Both the position numbers and the translations under genes were made by a program. 64,000 bases of DNA, from contig NW_019775611.1 in the NCBI RefSeq assembly GCF_001039355.2, positions 174,451 through 238,450 of the forward strand, in the 5' to 3' direction. This document shows, one piece after another, positions 23,153-36,300 of this stretch (positions are counted from its first letter, which is position 1; the number at the start of each line of letters is the position of its first letter). The notes below the pieces were generated by a model that worked only from the letters and a program-made list of their open reading frames with translations, did not search any database and was not told where the DNA came from. This DNA is from Lingula anatina. Its lineage: Eukaryota; Brachiopoda; Lingulata; Lingulida; Lingulidae.

Positions 23153-23156
<4 letters not shown>

Positions 23157-23201
<45 letters not shown>
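23157..23201. repeat. (CT)n microsatellite
   Basis: About 22 CT units. Confidence 0.95.
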
Positions 23202-23206
<5 letters not shown>

Positions 23207-23790
23207 TACACACTAATACATTTACCAGTAACTCCATCAATAATAACCAGGTAAGCAGAATGAGTTCATTAGGTTATTGAGGCTGAAAAGTAAGGAAATC
23301 AATGCACTCACACACTGATTCAATACCGGCCTTTCACTGTGCCACAAACAAATTACTAACATTAGGGCAGGATATGGAAGCTAATTGTCAGCGTTGCTCA
23401 CACGGGGTTAGCTGTATAACACCTTGCTGTATTATTTCTAGCCGCTGTGAGGTAAAATCAATGGGAACTTTTTCAAATGGACTTTTGATACAGTTTAAGA
23501 TGCTAAGATTTTTTCTCTAGCAGGTGAGTTGGACCAAATGTGTTGGTACTTAAGGGATTTATGATCTACTGTGCCTGTCCTTAGCTACAGAACCTGTTTC
23601 ACAAAGCAACATTAGACTGAGAGTTGGTGTGGAATTGTTTATCGTATTTTTAATTGCTTTGGTTAGATCTGGCCGTGGTGCAGTCAGAAGAGGTATAATG
23701 TCTGTTTTATGAGATCAGACTGGAGAAATATATGGCTACTGTTTTCAGGCAATATAGGGCTATTGGTACTAGTACTCTTCTTCTGTTTGT

Positions 23791-23888
23791 GACTCAGAGC
23801 TGCAGATGTTTTTACAAACAGACCATGGAATCACAGTTTTAGTCATTAATCTGGGGATCACAATCAGGGATCTGCAGCTCCGAGTCGC
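23791..23888. repeat. Short inverted repeat (MITE-like remnant)
   Basis: GACTCAGAGCTGCAGAT (23791-23807) is matched in inverse by ATCTGCAGCTCCGAGTC (about 23870-23886), with one mismatch and about 60 bp between. Outer sequence does not pair well, so the element class is open. Confidence 0.5.
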
Positions 23889-24239
23889 AGTTATTATTTA
23901 TGAGGCCTGGATTAGGCCAGCTTTCAGACTAAAGTCATTTTGTCTTATCAGTTACAGGTAAAGGACTTTTTTTTTGTAAATAATGCTTAATATTTTTATT
24001 ATTTTAGGTAGCCAGACCAAGCTGAAAATCGCATCTGTCACCTGTGGATAAGTTGTGGTGGTGAAGCCACAACAGCAAGCATGGAAATGGATTTTGTTCA
24101 TGATACAATAAAGAGTGAGTACATGTTTGTCCATACTTTAACTTTTGCTTTCCCAAGCTACTTAATTAAATGATGATACTAGTAATTGAATATATTGGCC
24201 TGACTATCTGTAAGTCTGCTTGTCTGCCTAGCTAGTTGG

Positions 24240-24345
24240 TTTGTTTGTCTAAAGTTCCCTTTCTCTACCTGTCTATTTGTCTGTCTGTGTCTTTACCCGT
24301 CTGTTTTTCTGTCTGTCTGTCTATCTGTCTGTACGTCTGTTCTCA
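24240..24345. repeat. (GTCT)n-like degenerate microsatellite
   Basis: Imperfect CTGT/GTCT repeats. Translation yields a Cys/Leu/Ser frame that is not a gene. Confidence 0.85.
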
Positions 24346-24683
24346 GATTTGCAAGGTCGTACATGTACATACATGTACATTTTTTACCATCCAACTCATC
24401 TTATGTCAGTCCTCAGTGGTCATATATCCACTACACAGTGCAATAAATAATCAATGAGAGCAAGGAAATGCCAGGTTGCCAGGCTATTGATTGCTGACAG
24501 GGTTTCCCACGACGTCCTTTGATCTCCAATAAATACATAATTGTATGTAATGTATATGTGTACAGAGAGAGGAACTGAGATTGACGGAATTGTGATCAAG
24601 TCTGCAGGCAGGTGCTTGAATTGGTTTCTTTGCTGCTGTTTGAGACATTGGGTATCAACTATACATCATAGTTCATACTAATA

Positions 24684-24998
24684 GGGGCCATTCAGATTGA
24701 GAAGAGCCGAATGCTAGGTGGTCCAGGGCCTAAATATGGTGGACCTACATGAAAAGAAGACCGCTTAATCCTGTACTATGGTCTCTGGCCCTCTCACATG
24801 CCTCCCCATGCATTGTCCCTCGATTGGTCGTATTGAGACGAGTTTTAATTACTGTGCCCCTGCCGGAATGACGTGTGGGGAGGCTTGAAAGAGGCGGAGA
24901 GACCATTACAGGATTAAACAGTCTTCCTTTCATGTAAGTCCGCCATATTTAGGCTGTGAACCAGCTAGCACTCAGCTCTTCTCATTCTGAATGGTCCC
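24684..24998. mobile_element. Palindromic MITE, family 1 (long variant)
   Basis: Left end GGGGCCATTCAGATTGAGAAG, right end CTTCTCATTCTGAATGGTCCC. The inner arms carry CTAAATATGGTGGACCTACA / TAAGTCCGCCATATTTAG and CACATGCCTCCCCATGC / GTGTGGGGAGGC. It is the same long variant as the copy at 47211 that runs into the assembly gap. Confidence 0.85.
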
Positions 24999-26169
24999 TT
25001 TATAGGCCTCCTTACTAGTATGTTTGGCCGGAGAGATTGTATTTTTGTCAAGACGGCAGACAGGGGCTTGGTTACTAGTACTGTGCTGCTGTTTACGACA
25101 TTTGGTATAGGCTAAATACAACACACAACTACTGTAGTCTAATTCACAAGCCTTATAATGTTAAGTTGGTAAGATGGACTGTGTTTTGATCTAGACTTTA
25201 GACATCATTTAGTATGTATTGTGCTGTTTGAGATACTGTTTATGCATGTAGCACAGAACATCATATGCACTGTTTTATAAAACATAAAAGCCTCACATTG
25301 GAGAGATTGACTGAATTTTGACTGTGACTTTTGACATGCACACGGTTAATTGAACATCCTGGTTTAACATAATGCACGCGTGATTGGTCTTGTTGTATAA
25401 TAACCACTGTGTTCTTACTAGTGGTATAGAAGTTGAGAGAACAACTGAGATTGATTGAAGTTTGATTTTTGATTTCTTTCCAGTTTCGTTGTTCATTTTC
25501 TGCCTGTTCAGACACAGCTTTCATGACTGAAAATCTATAATGTGATTGAAAATATGAGACAGAATTGAAAAGTATTCTTACGCAAAGCAATTAAGATCCA
25601 TTTGATTGGGGGATGTAAACAAGACTTATTTGCCCGAAGCTAATCCGGTTGAGAACGCAACCATAAAGAAAGGTCTCAGAAAGATCTCCTTTGTGGCATG
25701 CTTTTTAATCTTTATAAAAAAATTACTTGCTGTGCAATCAAGCAGGTCTACAGGTCATAGAGTTAATCTGGTTAATCTCAGTTTTGTGACATTTTGCAAA
25801 CTGAGGCCATTTTTGATGCGGGATCCAAATTATGTCTTATCCTTAGGTACTAGTAGATATGGGGCAAACTTTGAAGGCACTGAAGGTCTTGAGGGCCTGC
25901 ATTATCAAAAAGCTTTCCCTTCCTCTGGCTTTTCAGGCAGTCATGATCAGTCAGACCAGTTTTTTCCTATGCCTGACTATAGGTTTGATTAAATTATTAG
26001 GTGTTACCTGTACCTGGTATAAAGACTGGTTATGTTAGTTGATACAGAGTACCAGTACCTGTACATAGAGCATAACATCATACTGATTAATTGACACCAC
26101 TTTAATTTTATTTAAAAAAAAAGAAAAAACAGTAACAGTTGGCATAAGTTTTACTGTTGAAAATTACAG

Positions 26170-26383
26170 GTTTATTAACTCGCAGTTGTTGACATAGCAA
26201 CTGTGTAAGGAGGTGCCACTGCCATGTCGGCCATGTTGGATAAAAATGGCGGGGGCGGGATGGGTCACAGCCCCCGCCCAACCTACTCCTCTTACGATGG
26301 GTACACACGCTCAAATTACTCTTCCCTTAAAGATGAGATCAATCGATTCTCAGAAGAGAAGAAGAAACAGATCGAAATGGAGG
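26170..26383 (+). CDS. CCP2/3-like carboxypeptidase, coding exon 1 (long N-terminus)
   Basis: Coding starts at ATG 26224 (context CTGCCATGT); 26170-26223 is probable 5' UTR behind the acceptor AAATTACAG. The 53 complete codons give a Gly-rich, polar N-terminus (KNGGGGMGH) followed by a charged stretch ([11 protein letters not shown]). Two donors keep the same phase: GGAGG|GTGGGT after 26383 (used here) or CGGAG|GTAGAG after 26395, which would add four residues. Both leave one G, giving GAT (Asp) with the next exon. There is no recognised domain. The link to exon 2 is supported by matching phase. Confidence 0.65.
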
Positions 26384-27278
26384 GTGGGTTCGGAGGTAGA
26401 GTGCAGTGATTTTCTTATTAACATTTTTCAATTTCACTTTGTATTAAAATGTAAGCCTGTTTTTCATAACTGATTGGATTGTCATTGGAATTATATTAAT
26501 AATACATGTGTCTCCTTAATTTGATAATTAATGTACTGTTATTGTTCCATGAGCATTAATCTTTTGCTTTTGATTTAATTGAACTTAAATGCTAAAATAC
26601 TTTTTTCAACTGCTGTTATACTGTGAAACCTTATGAATTGTCTCAGACTAAAAATTCCAGCCATAAAAATACTAATGGATAGGAAATAAGTTCTGCTATG
26701 AGAATTCTTTTACATCTTTTGATCAGTGACCTTTCACCTTTCTCTGACTTGTGACTAAAATATAATTTTGTGATGCCACTGATTCAGTGGATTGTGATCT
26801 TGTTTAACTGAAATAACAAAGAACAACTTTGTTCCTGTTTAATGTAAAATACTGCCTGAAAATATTGTGCCTTAAATTGTCTAACCTATAACTGCAGGTT
26901 TTGATTGATGTTGGTTTGTGAATCTGCCCTTGGATAAATTGTCAACCAGGATTGTGTTAGTTGAGACTCTGTCACAATTGTCACAACCAAATGATAATGG
27001 ACTGCTCTCCTATCAATTCCTCTGTGAAATATTAAAAAAAAACTTTTATACCTTGAAGTATGTTGAAATATAAGTGCAGGAAAAGATGGCAAATAAAAAT
27101 GAAAAAATAAAAAAAAAAAAAAAAGAAACTGGTAATACTAAAATTCCCTAATAGTGTTGAGCTTGCAGAAACTATTTTTAATAGAAAAAAAGTTCTGAAT
27201 AGTATTCCAGACCAAAGTGAAAGAAACCTGGTTAGAATCTCTCTTCTGTTATTCACCTGCTACTGCTGCTGCAAAAAA

Positions 27279-27309
<31 letters not shown>

Positions 27310-30300
27310 AAATAAACAGATTTTGAATGGAACAGATATAAGCACTCACTGATCTATACCCCTGGGATGTTCTTATAGCCAACGTGAATATTTGTCCTTT
27401 TAAGTGAGAAGTTCTTGAACCTTCAGGAAGTTAAATTGGTCTTTGTCCACAATATAACATGACCTTTAGAAAACTAAAAGATGTGAGTTACATTACCAAA
27501 TAGAAAAAAAAATACATGATTCAAATATGTAGAATTTAGTTAATTAAATAGTGGTTGAAAAATCTTTCAGATCCAGAAGTGAACAAGAAGAAATTAAAGG
27601 AGCAACTGGATGCAGAAATCAATAGCAGAGTTCGTGAAGCTCTGGACACTCCACCACTGGAAAGAATCCAGCGCAATCGCAACAAAGCCGATAAAGAAGA
27701 TGTTGATCACATCTCTCAGCTAAATGCTCAAATTATGATGGACCTCACAGATAAAGAAAGAGATTATGTAAACTCCAGACATTGGAGAGAAATGCAGAAA
27801 AGGCGTTTAAAAAACTTGCGCAGGTCTGCATCAGAGGGGAGTGGGTTTCAGAAAAAGACATCGCCAAGACTAGAAGGTGAATTATCTAGGTCAAATCAAG
27901 ACGATTTTCCAGGTGTACTGGGATTGGACAGAATGCCCAATCAGGCGCCGTCTTTAGGGCGCTGGGCGAGACTGGAAAATTTTGGCATTATGAGCCAACC
28001 TCCCAAACCGCCTAAAATATTTTCTACTTGCACGCGGGAAGGGTACCTCGAAGCTCTGAGAAATGGTCGTTTTCCAGATGGTTCTAAGTTGACATTGTTA
28101 CACAATGGGAAGTTTGCAGACAAATATGGCGTGGTGAGGGATGAGCACGGACCGTTTTGGCCGCCAGATTATGGACCGCTTTTCCCAACGCCAAAACATA
28201 TCCTTGCAGTGCCAGCAACCCCTGAATATTTGATGACGGAGATTAGCGGTGAGTAGAATGATGTGTTTTGATCCCCTAGCCTGATTTGGTTTGACAGAGC
28301 CCATTCAGAACTGTGATGATCTTCAGATCTACTGATCTGCAGAACAAATGTGGCACATGAAAGCAAGACGCATCTCCCTTCCACCACAAGTGCTGTCCAA
28401 GGATCAAATATGGTAGACCCTACATGTCAGTAAGACCTATATCGCCACCTCCACAAGCGCTGTCCGAGGATCATCTGTTGTGAATAGGCTTATTGTATGT
28501 GTTGACTTTTCAGGCTCACAGCAGAAGTACCCTGATGGAAGAAGACAGGCCGATGCTGTTTTTTTGTCTTTTATGTTCTAAACTGAGATACTTATAAGGG
28601 GTCATTTCACTGTAGATTTTGCTTCCTTTAAACCCTGTTTTTTATTTTTTATTTTGATTTTTTTTATTCCAGGCAAAGAATTTTGAATATGAAAGTTGTT
28701 ATGTGTTTTTCCTGCTATGTTTTTTTTTTCCTTTTCTATTTTGAGGAATATATTTCAAAAGGTAAAAGCAATTTCATTTGAACTCTTTGGGTTTTTGTTG
28801 ATAACAAGTAGCAAAAATTTTATGAAGGAAAGTGAATGATGCGCCAGAGGAGGAAAAAAGTGGAATGGCCCTTACACAGATACAGTTGTTTCCAGTTAAT
28901 GAAATGCAGTAAATTGAAGAGAAGCAGTAATCAAAGCCCAGAGCCCAAAGAAGGTAATCACACAGAGGCACATTATTTACTCTTTCAGCTTCTCTCATTG
29001 TGTTGTACTGTTTGAAGGGCACATCTACTGCAATCAGGGTGGAGCAGGCTTCAAGCTGTTCAACAGATGGTGTGATTGTAGAGACAAATGTAGTCTTCTG
29101 TTGCAATCTTTATGACTTTCAATAACAAGTCTTGTCTTCTGCAGCTCTCTGCAGCTACTCCCCCCCCCCTCACTAAAATGAATAAACCAATAAACCAGCC
29201 TTTTGAAAATATAATGTCTATATTTCTTTTTGCTTTTGAACTAAGGTGACTGTATTTTTTATAGGAATTTTACATCCTAGCCACTTATTTTTTGCTGAAG
29301 ATAATTTCATCCAGGGAAAAAACGAGGACATTTTAATATTTATGCTTCTCTTCTTAGACTTGAAAATACAACTTTCACAGTTATGTCAAGATGTAACAAA
29401 GAACTAATTCTTCTTTGTTATACTCTCTTTGATCAAGTGATAATTATTGATTCCAGAGAGAATATTATAAGCCTTTTTATTTAATTGACAAGTGCCATAT
29501 CGTTACAGGTGTGTTTCTACTATTGATAAATCCAAATTGTTACCACATTAGCTGCCGTGTGTATCAACATCACGCTTTAACACCCTTTGTCAACCTGGTC
29601 AATGTACAACTACAGTAGCATTCACAACTGGACAAACTCAAACTGATATATATAGTCTAACAAACCAACAGGAGACAATATAATAATAATAATATATAGG
29701 ATTACATCTTAATATTATTATTGATAAGTAGATTTAAAAAAAAAAATTTTTGGAGATGTCAGTTTGACCGCTTCCTGTTTAAGTCAGACCAGGTGTGAAT
29801 AGAACTTTCACTAAAGAATCCATCAATATTTCAATTCTCTGCTCTCATAGTTTCGACTTAATGGTGTTGATACAAGCAAAGGTGGGGCAGGGGGCATAAT
29901 GGAAAGACCACGTCTAAATATTTAGCTACAGAAGGATATTGACCTGCTTTTTGTGTCTTTAAGAAGGTTTAGACGCAGGACTCTCTCTTGTTTCACAATA
30001 GACCCTAAGAGTTGGTTTTCACTGTAAGTGCACTCTGCCCCAATACAAGCCAGTAGTGGATCACTTATGTGAGGATGCTGGGTGTGTTTCTCATTTAGTT
30101 ACGAATGGACTTTAGTGAGAAGTCCACTTGTGAAACAGTCTAGGTGGTAGCATGGGCGTTTTGTAGTCCAAATGGGAAGACAAATAGAATGTATATTGAA
30201 TTGGCACATATTGGTTCACCCTATTTGCATTCACCTTTTTTCACCATCTTTTCCTATTTTTTAAAAAAATAGCCAAATATAATTTTGTTGTAGAATTTTA

Positions 30301-33300
30301 AGTTCTGATTGCATTCAATTTATAAATCCTTATTATATATGTCAAACCACCCCGTCTAAACTTCACTCGCGCAAAAGTCAAAAGTCATGACATAATAAAA
30401 TATTAATTGGTTGCCTCTGGCTAAAACCAATATATAATTCATTTTGGTTATCAAAGTGAGAAATAAGTCAATTGGTTACGGAATTGATACGTGACTCTTT
30501 GCCCCCTGAAGGTAGTGGTCAAAGATTATGGTCAGAGAAGTGAGCTATTTCTTTTTATACTTTTTACCACTGTTTTACATGGGTCAAGTAAAGTGGACTT
30601 AATTATGATCTTAGGGACTTTTGTCTAGCCACTGGGATTGCTGCATAATAATTGATTATTTGGCCTATACTGATAATTTGCTAAAGTTGGATTGTTTTTG
30701 TTGTTATTGTTGTTATTGGTGGACTTTTGGCTTTGACTTGATTATGATGCAATTAGATATATGGATCAATTAAATTAATCAAGATATTCAAAAAGCCATA
30801 GTTTACTAGACCATGTTAATTTTTTCAAAATAAGGAATAAAACTGAATAAGGTGAAATATGTATTTCATTGGCCTCATGGGAAACAAAAACGACAGTCTC
30901 TTTAGAAACGATAATATATACTTTTTACACATAAACTTTTAGGGTAAGCTTTAAGAATATGGGTCTAAGATGCTGTCAAAACTCAAGGGCTTGGTCAACA
31001 TTAAGGCGTCATGATCCTTCCCTCTCTCCTCCGTGTCCAGTTCCAGTGTTTGCCTTTGGCTTAGCCACCATACAAAGGATGATATTCTTTTACAGCTTCT
31101 GTTTTTCAACAGAACTTTGTTTTTAAGCTTATTTTTAAACAAGAAGGTCCATGGAACATAGTGATTAGGAATGGTGTGCATTTCAGCCAGAAGTCGAATT
31201 TTGACTGTATCAGATGTGTTTTTAGGCACTGGATAAGAAGTAAAGTGTAAGTGGGTGTGGTTATTTGTTTCTGCCAGAAATCTTAATTTTAACTGATGTG
31301 TTTTTAGGCTCTGAATAAGAAATTTATATAGTTTTATCTAAGTCCATTTAAAGTAATTGTAACAAAGCATACAAATGCCTACAAAGAGAAGTGTTTTGAA
31401 ATGTTCTGGCATTTACCTTAAACTATGTGAAAGAGACTCGTTTTATTGATCCTAAGGTCTTTAAAAACATTTCCCCATAGTTGCGGCATTGTAAATTTGT
31501 ACCTGGAGTCTGGGTAGAATTGATTGTCTTCTCGGCACGTGGAGTGAACCAGAAGTTTCAATTGATGTTCCTGCATTATTGATGTAGAGCACTTTTCCCC
31601 AGGCAGAAGGAAAGAAAGAAAAAAAACATTGATCCCCTTGGTGCAATAACTTAATCTGCCATCCTTATCACAGAGATACATTGTTGACAGATTATGTTGA
31701 AAATGTGGCAAGGGCGCTTAGAATGAAATAGAAAAACATTTGAGGCATAAGGACATATATTGCCTTAATATCCCCATGTTTTATTGATTAAGAGATTAAA
31801 TCCATGAGAACTGTCATACCGCACAGTAAACTGACTATGTTTATATGACCAAACCCCGGGTTTCATTTTCCAAGTGGTGATATTTTTGAAAAGAAGAAAA
31901 AGCTCATTAGAAGAGGTTACCTGATTTATTTGTGTAATTCACCACAGCAATTGTGTAATAATGTCACAATCTGCTGCTGTGTTTTCTGTTTGTTGATAGC
32001 CCCATTAACAGAGGGTTGTCTATGGATAACAAGCCATATCAGGCTCTGATGGCCAGTCATGAAGTGAAGAAACGAAAGGAGCAGACATAGAAAGAAAGAA
32101 AGGCCAGAAGTCACCTGTATCAAACTGTGAAAAGAAAAAATAAAGTTCTGTGCTTGGTTTTCAAACAAGGAAAATAGATTCGACTACTACATGCTGCAAA
32201 AGGTCGTAGTCTGTGGATTTGCTTTAATTGACTACTTCATGCATCGTGCCGTGTTGTGTCGCGTGAGCATGTGAGACGCACTCAAGTTCAAGCACCGAAG
32301 CTCAACTTTGAGGCTTCATATCAGGTTTTGCAGCAATTTGCCTGGAGTGGATGGATTCTCTTTATATTGGGACTTGGCATAGACTAAAGAAATATCTTAC
32401 TTATTCAGAGACTTACTTAGCACTAATAGCATTCTGAAGCAACAGAGCTGCTTGAGCCACGTGGGCAGGAACCTAGTTTTGAAGACAAAGCTAATGTATC
32501 CTTTTTTAATTTTTTTTTTTCATTTGTCAAGGAAATCTCCGTTCAAATATGTGTTATATCCACTTGTAAACTGTGACTGCATTTGTGTGTTCGATGTGCG
32601 TGATTTTTCTTTTGAAAAATTTGTATTTGTCTGCATTGGTTGTGTTGACTCATCAGCTGTACGTGATTTTCTTTTGAAAAAAATTGCATTTGAATTTCAA
32701 ATGAACAGATAAGGTTGATTTATTGATTTAAGATACACTTTAAATTTGTGCTACCAGGGAAAAAAGATTTTAAGAATTAAGATGTATTATACATTGATTT
32801 TTCTCCAAATTTACTTTTTGAACTGCTGATAATCATTTATCAGCAGCTCAAAGGTGGCCAGTTTTATACTGCTAGTAAGACCTTATTTTCAAAAGTACAG
32901 AAAATCCTGAGAAATAATCTGAAATTTCTCAGTCAGTATGAACATTTTCAGTGACATTCATTTTTGCTAAAATAATTGAAACAGGCAAATGATTTTTGTG
33001 CTTAAAAAATTGTATGTTTGTTTTTAAAAAAAGTTTCAGATTTTACATGTCCATTAGCTTGAATGCAATGGTATTCTTACCCAGCTGTAAGTGAAACATT
33101 CTATAAGTATATCTTACTTGATTCCATTTTATGTAGGTGTGTTTAGGAAATTGGAGATTGATGAAAAAAAAAAACAAACAAACAAATTTTAGAATTTTCG
33201 TCTACTTCCTAGGTGTGTTTAGAAAATTGGAGATTGATGGAAAAAAAAAATTAAGAATTTTCTTCTACTTCCTTGAAAGAAGGTCTTTTTGTGGCTGAGA

Positions 33301-36300
33301 TCTATAAAGTAACATGATCCCATAGTTTTTGCTCTAGGAATTATGATAAGTTAACAAAAAAAAGTTTCAGATTTAGGTTGACTGAAATAGCATAAGCATA
33401 TGGCTACAACTGAATCTAAAAGCTAGGACATGTCCTTATTTTGTACTTTCAAAATGGTAAATTGGCAAATGAAAGGTCCTTGTCTAGCAAACAATTAAAA
33501 CAGACTTAATATTTCTAGTAGGCTAACTTCGGCCCAATATACTGGACTTCTCTCTTAGGCAGCAACAAGCCAACGGAGTAGTCTTATTTAAATAATTGAT
33601 CAGTGTCTTAAGTCAATACGACTCCTTTATGCCCTGTTTAAGCTAAAGTCTGAGCGTTTTCACTGCACTGCCGTATATCACCAAGCACTTGTCAATACTT
33701 CAAAGCTCCAGTAATTATTGTAATATAGGACAAATACCATTAATTAATTGAAGGTAAACTATGAACAGGTGAGACTGGGAAAGAAGCGAACGTGTTGTCG
33801 TTAAGTTTAAGAAAGACCTTGCCCATGGGATAGGAAACTGTTTGAAAAAATGGTACACATTTTTCAGGTAGGTCACCTCAGACATTCAGATACTATAGTA
33901 ATTACATTTGGTCAGGATATTGTGTTATGTAACAGGATGTAGGTTAATCACTCTAACTACATGCCATTAAAACTGCAATTTGAGTGATTGTTGATAAAAA
34001 CAGTTGGTTTTTAAGTGTAAAGGAAGTGGAATGATGTTATTTGAGTAAATTTTTCATAGGTTCAGAAAACATTTACATAAAGTTGATACTCAAGACTGTT
34101 TGGTAGGTTAGGTAAACAGTGGTAAATTACTAGACTGGTAGCTAATAAATTTAAATTAAAACTAGGTAGAAACTAGGCATTAAGATCAGGTACTCAACAT
34201 TTTTAGGACACTAGTGTCTACAAAACAACTGCCCAAAAGCAGCAAAAAGTGGCCAGTACTTGGGAGTTAGTAGCTGACCGTATATTTACAAAATAAACTT
34301 AAAATATATACTAGACCAGCTTTGATATCTGTAATTTGGCATAACTTTAATACTAAATTAATGTACTAGTATTATGACATATCAGTATAGTTTACCTGCT
34401 AGGTATAGGTTACAAGTCTTAATTCAAAGCATTAAAACATCTTGACCCTAAGACCCATTAATTAAATACTAGTGATGGTTAAATATTATCTTAACATCAT
34501 GAAAAAACAAATTTTGTCGGATCGCAGTTTCATGGACAGGCTAGGTCTTCAGGCAAGGCCCTGGGGGGGGGGGGGGGTTGTTTTAGGGAACGTGTATTGG
34601 AGATCTACAAAAATGTCTGTTGTGTTTATAGAATAAAGAATATGTATTCAGTTAGAGGGTGCTGTCTTTATGATCAAGTGTAGGCTGAAATTTTCAAAGG
34701 GCAACTGAATAGGTTACTGAGCTATTGACCGTTTGTGTTTGTGTTCTTCGTAGTGGAGAGTTATCAGCAGTTAAAACTTGTAGCCACTGTTTGAAGATTA
34801 AGGTAGGTTTGATAATGTACTGCTAGCATTTTGATGAGAGATTTTAAACTTTTGTCAACTGGACTGAAAAACTAAAAAAAAAAATATCCAGTTACTTGAT
34901 TAACTTACAATAAATTCACTATTGTTCATTTTGTGATCAGAAAGTTGATTTATGTAGGTATTTATAAGATGTACAAGTTAGAGATATATACTTAGATAGA
35001 TCTTCATAATAAACCTCTGCCAGGACTTTAAAAAAAGATTAAAGGGTTTAGAGAAGACATTGAGCCCTCATTACAAATTTAAACTTCACGCAAAACTGTT
35101 TTTGCTTCTTGTAGACTTAAGTACAATATTTGTTTTCCCTATTTTCCATCTAGCTTCTCAAACTATGATGGTACAATTTGATATGTCACGGTTCCCTACA
35201 ATAAAACCAAGACACTGATATTGTTATATATCCACACCATAGTGTCTCCCCAAGCACTGGCACCTTTTCATTCTCAAGAGGCCATGCTTGAATGACAAAA
35301 GTGTGCTCTTGTCAACTCAATGGGGGACTTGGTAAAGAAAAGATGATATGGGTGAATGAAGCCGTGACGGTTTAGTTTTTTGTTCTCTAGCTAGGGTGTA
35401 TGAGGTTAATATTAAACACTTAAGTAAGAATAGTTGTTGGAGTGTTTCTGGACTCAAAATGATTTCATGTACTTTTCTGTAGAATAAATATAAGTTTTAA
35501 GGTGAATATGATCCTTCGCTTGGATGATCTTACATCAGTTGACGAAGAGTTTTTTTTTTTCTTGAAATAACAGACAAGGCTTTTTGAGAAAACATTTTAA
35601 GAGGAAACACACCAGATATAGGGAGGGGATTTGTATGATAAGTTAGTCTATACATTTGCAAAGAAAAAATATACTTTTCTAAGACTTTGATACTATTTTT
35701 CATGATTTTTTATAAAGATGGAATGATGTAATGTGCATTGAATGTATATTGAATGAGACCTGTTATTATAAGTAGGTTGAAAATTAAGACGCACACCTGT
35801 TCCAGAGTTGCCTTTTAACATTTTCCTTAGGTTTATGGAAATTGAATTTCAATTAAAAGCAAGTAGAAATGCATGTAATTTCTTTTTTACTTTGATTCTG
35901 AATGGGCATTTGGGCAGAAGAACGCCTGAGACATTTTGGGGACATGGTAATAATTTTTAGTTTGAACCATATAGATGTATCTAAAAGGTTGAAGAACAAG
36001 CAAACAAACAAAAAGTAAATGTAAATATCCATCAATCCCTTAGACTTGCTGCTCAAAAAAAAAAAAAAAAAAAAAAAAAAAAACATCCATAAAAGCAGAT
36101 TCTGAAGTTATTTCATAGTTTGTAACACAAAAAAAGGGGGAAAAAGAAAAGAAAAATCAGATACAGCCTTAAACTTCTATGAAATTCCTATCTGATTTCT
36201 CACTGATATCTCTCAATGTGTTTTAAACTGTAGGTCTAGCAGGAAGATATATTTTTGAAACATGGTCAAAAAGGTAAACCCAGCACAGACTCACATGAAA

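Larger units (their letters stand above)
11461..26169 (+). other. Putative long first intron (or intergenic DNA) before the carboxypeptidase ORF
   Basis: I see no convincing coding exon in these 14.7 kb. Open frames of 60-130 codons lack coding character, lack an ATG or fall in MITEs (for example 14204-14458). Contents are CA, CT and GTCT microsatellites, MITE families 1, 2 and 3, a hAT-like element in a tandem array (16845-17790) and many TACTAGTA words. The acceptor for the coding exon is TTGAAAATTACAG at 26169 or CTCGCAG a little further. Confidence 0.5.

Noticed and set aside
25261-25590. 109-codon minus-strand frame
   Set aside because: No coding bias, no recognised motif, overlaps intron DNA of the plus-strand gene.
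25606-25992. 128-codon plus-strand frame just upstream of the first coding exon
   Set aside because: Begins with TTG, not ATG; no acceptor or donor in matching phase; no homology recognised. Its closeness to coding exon 1 makes it worth an RNA check but I cannot support it.
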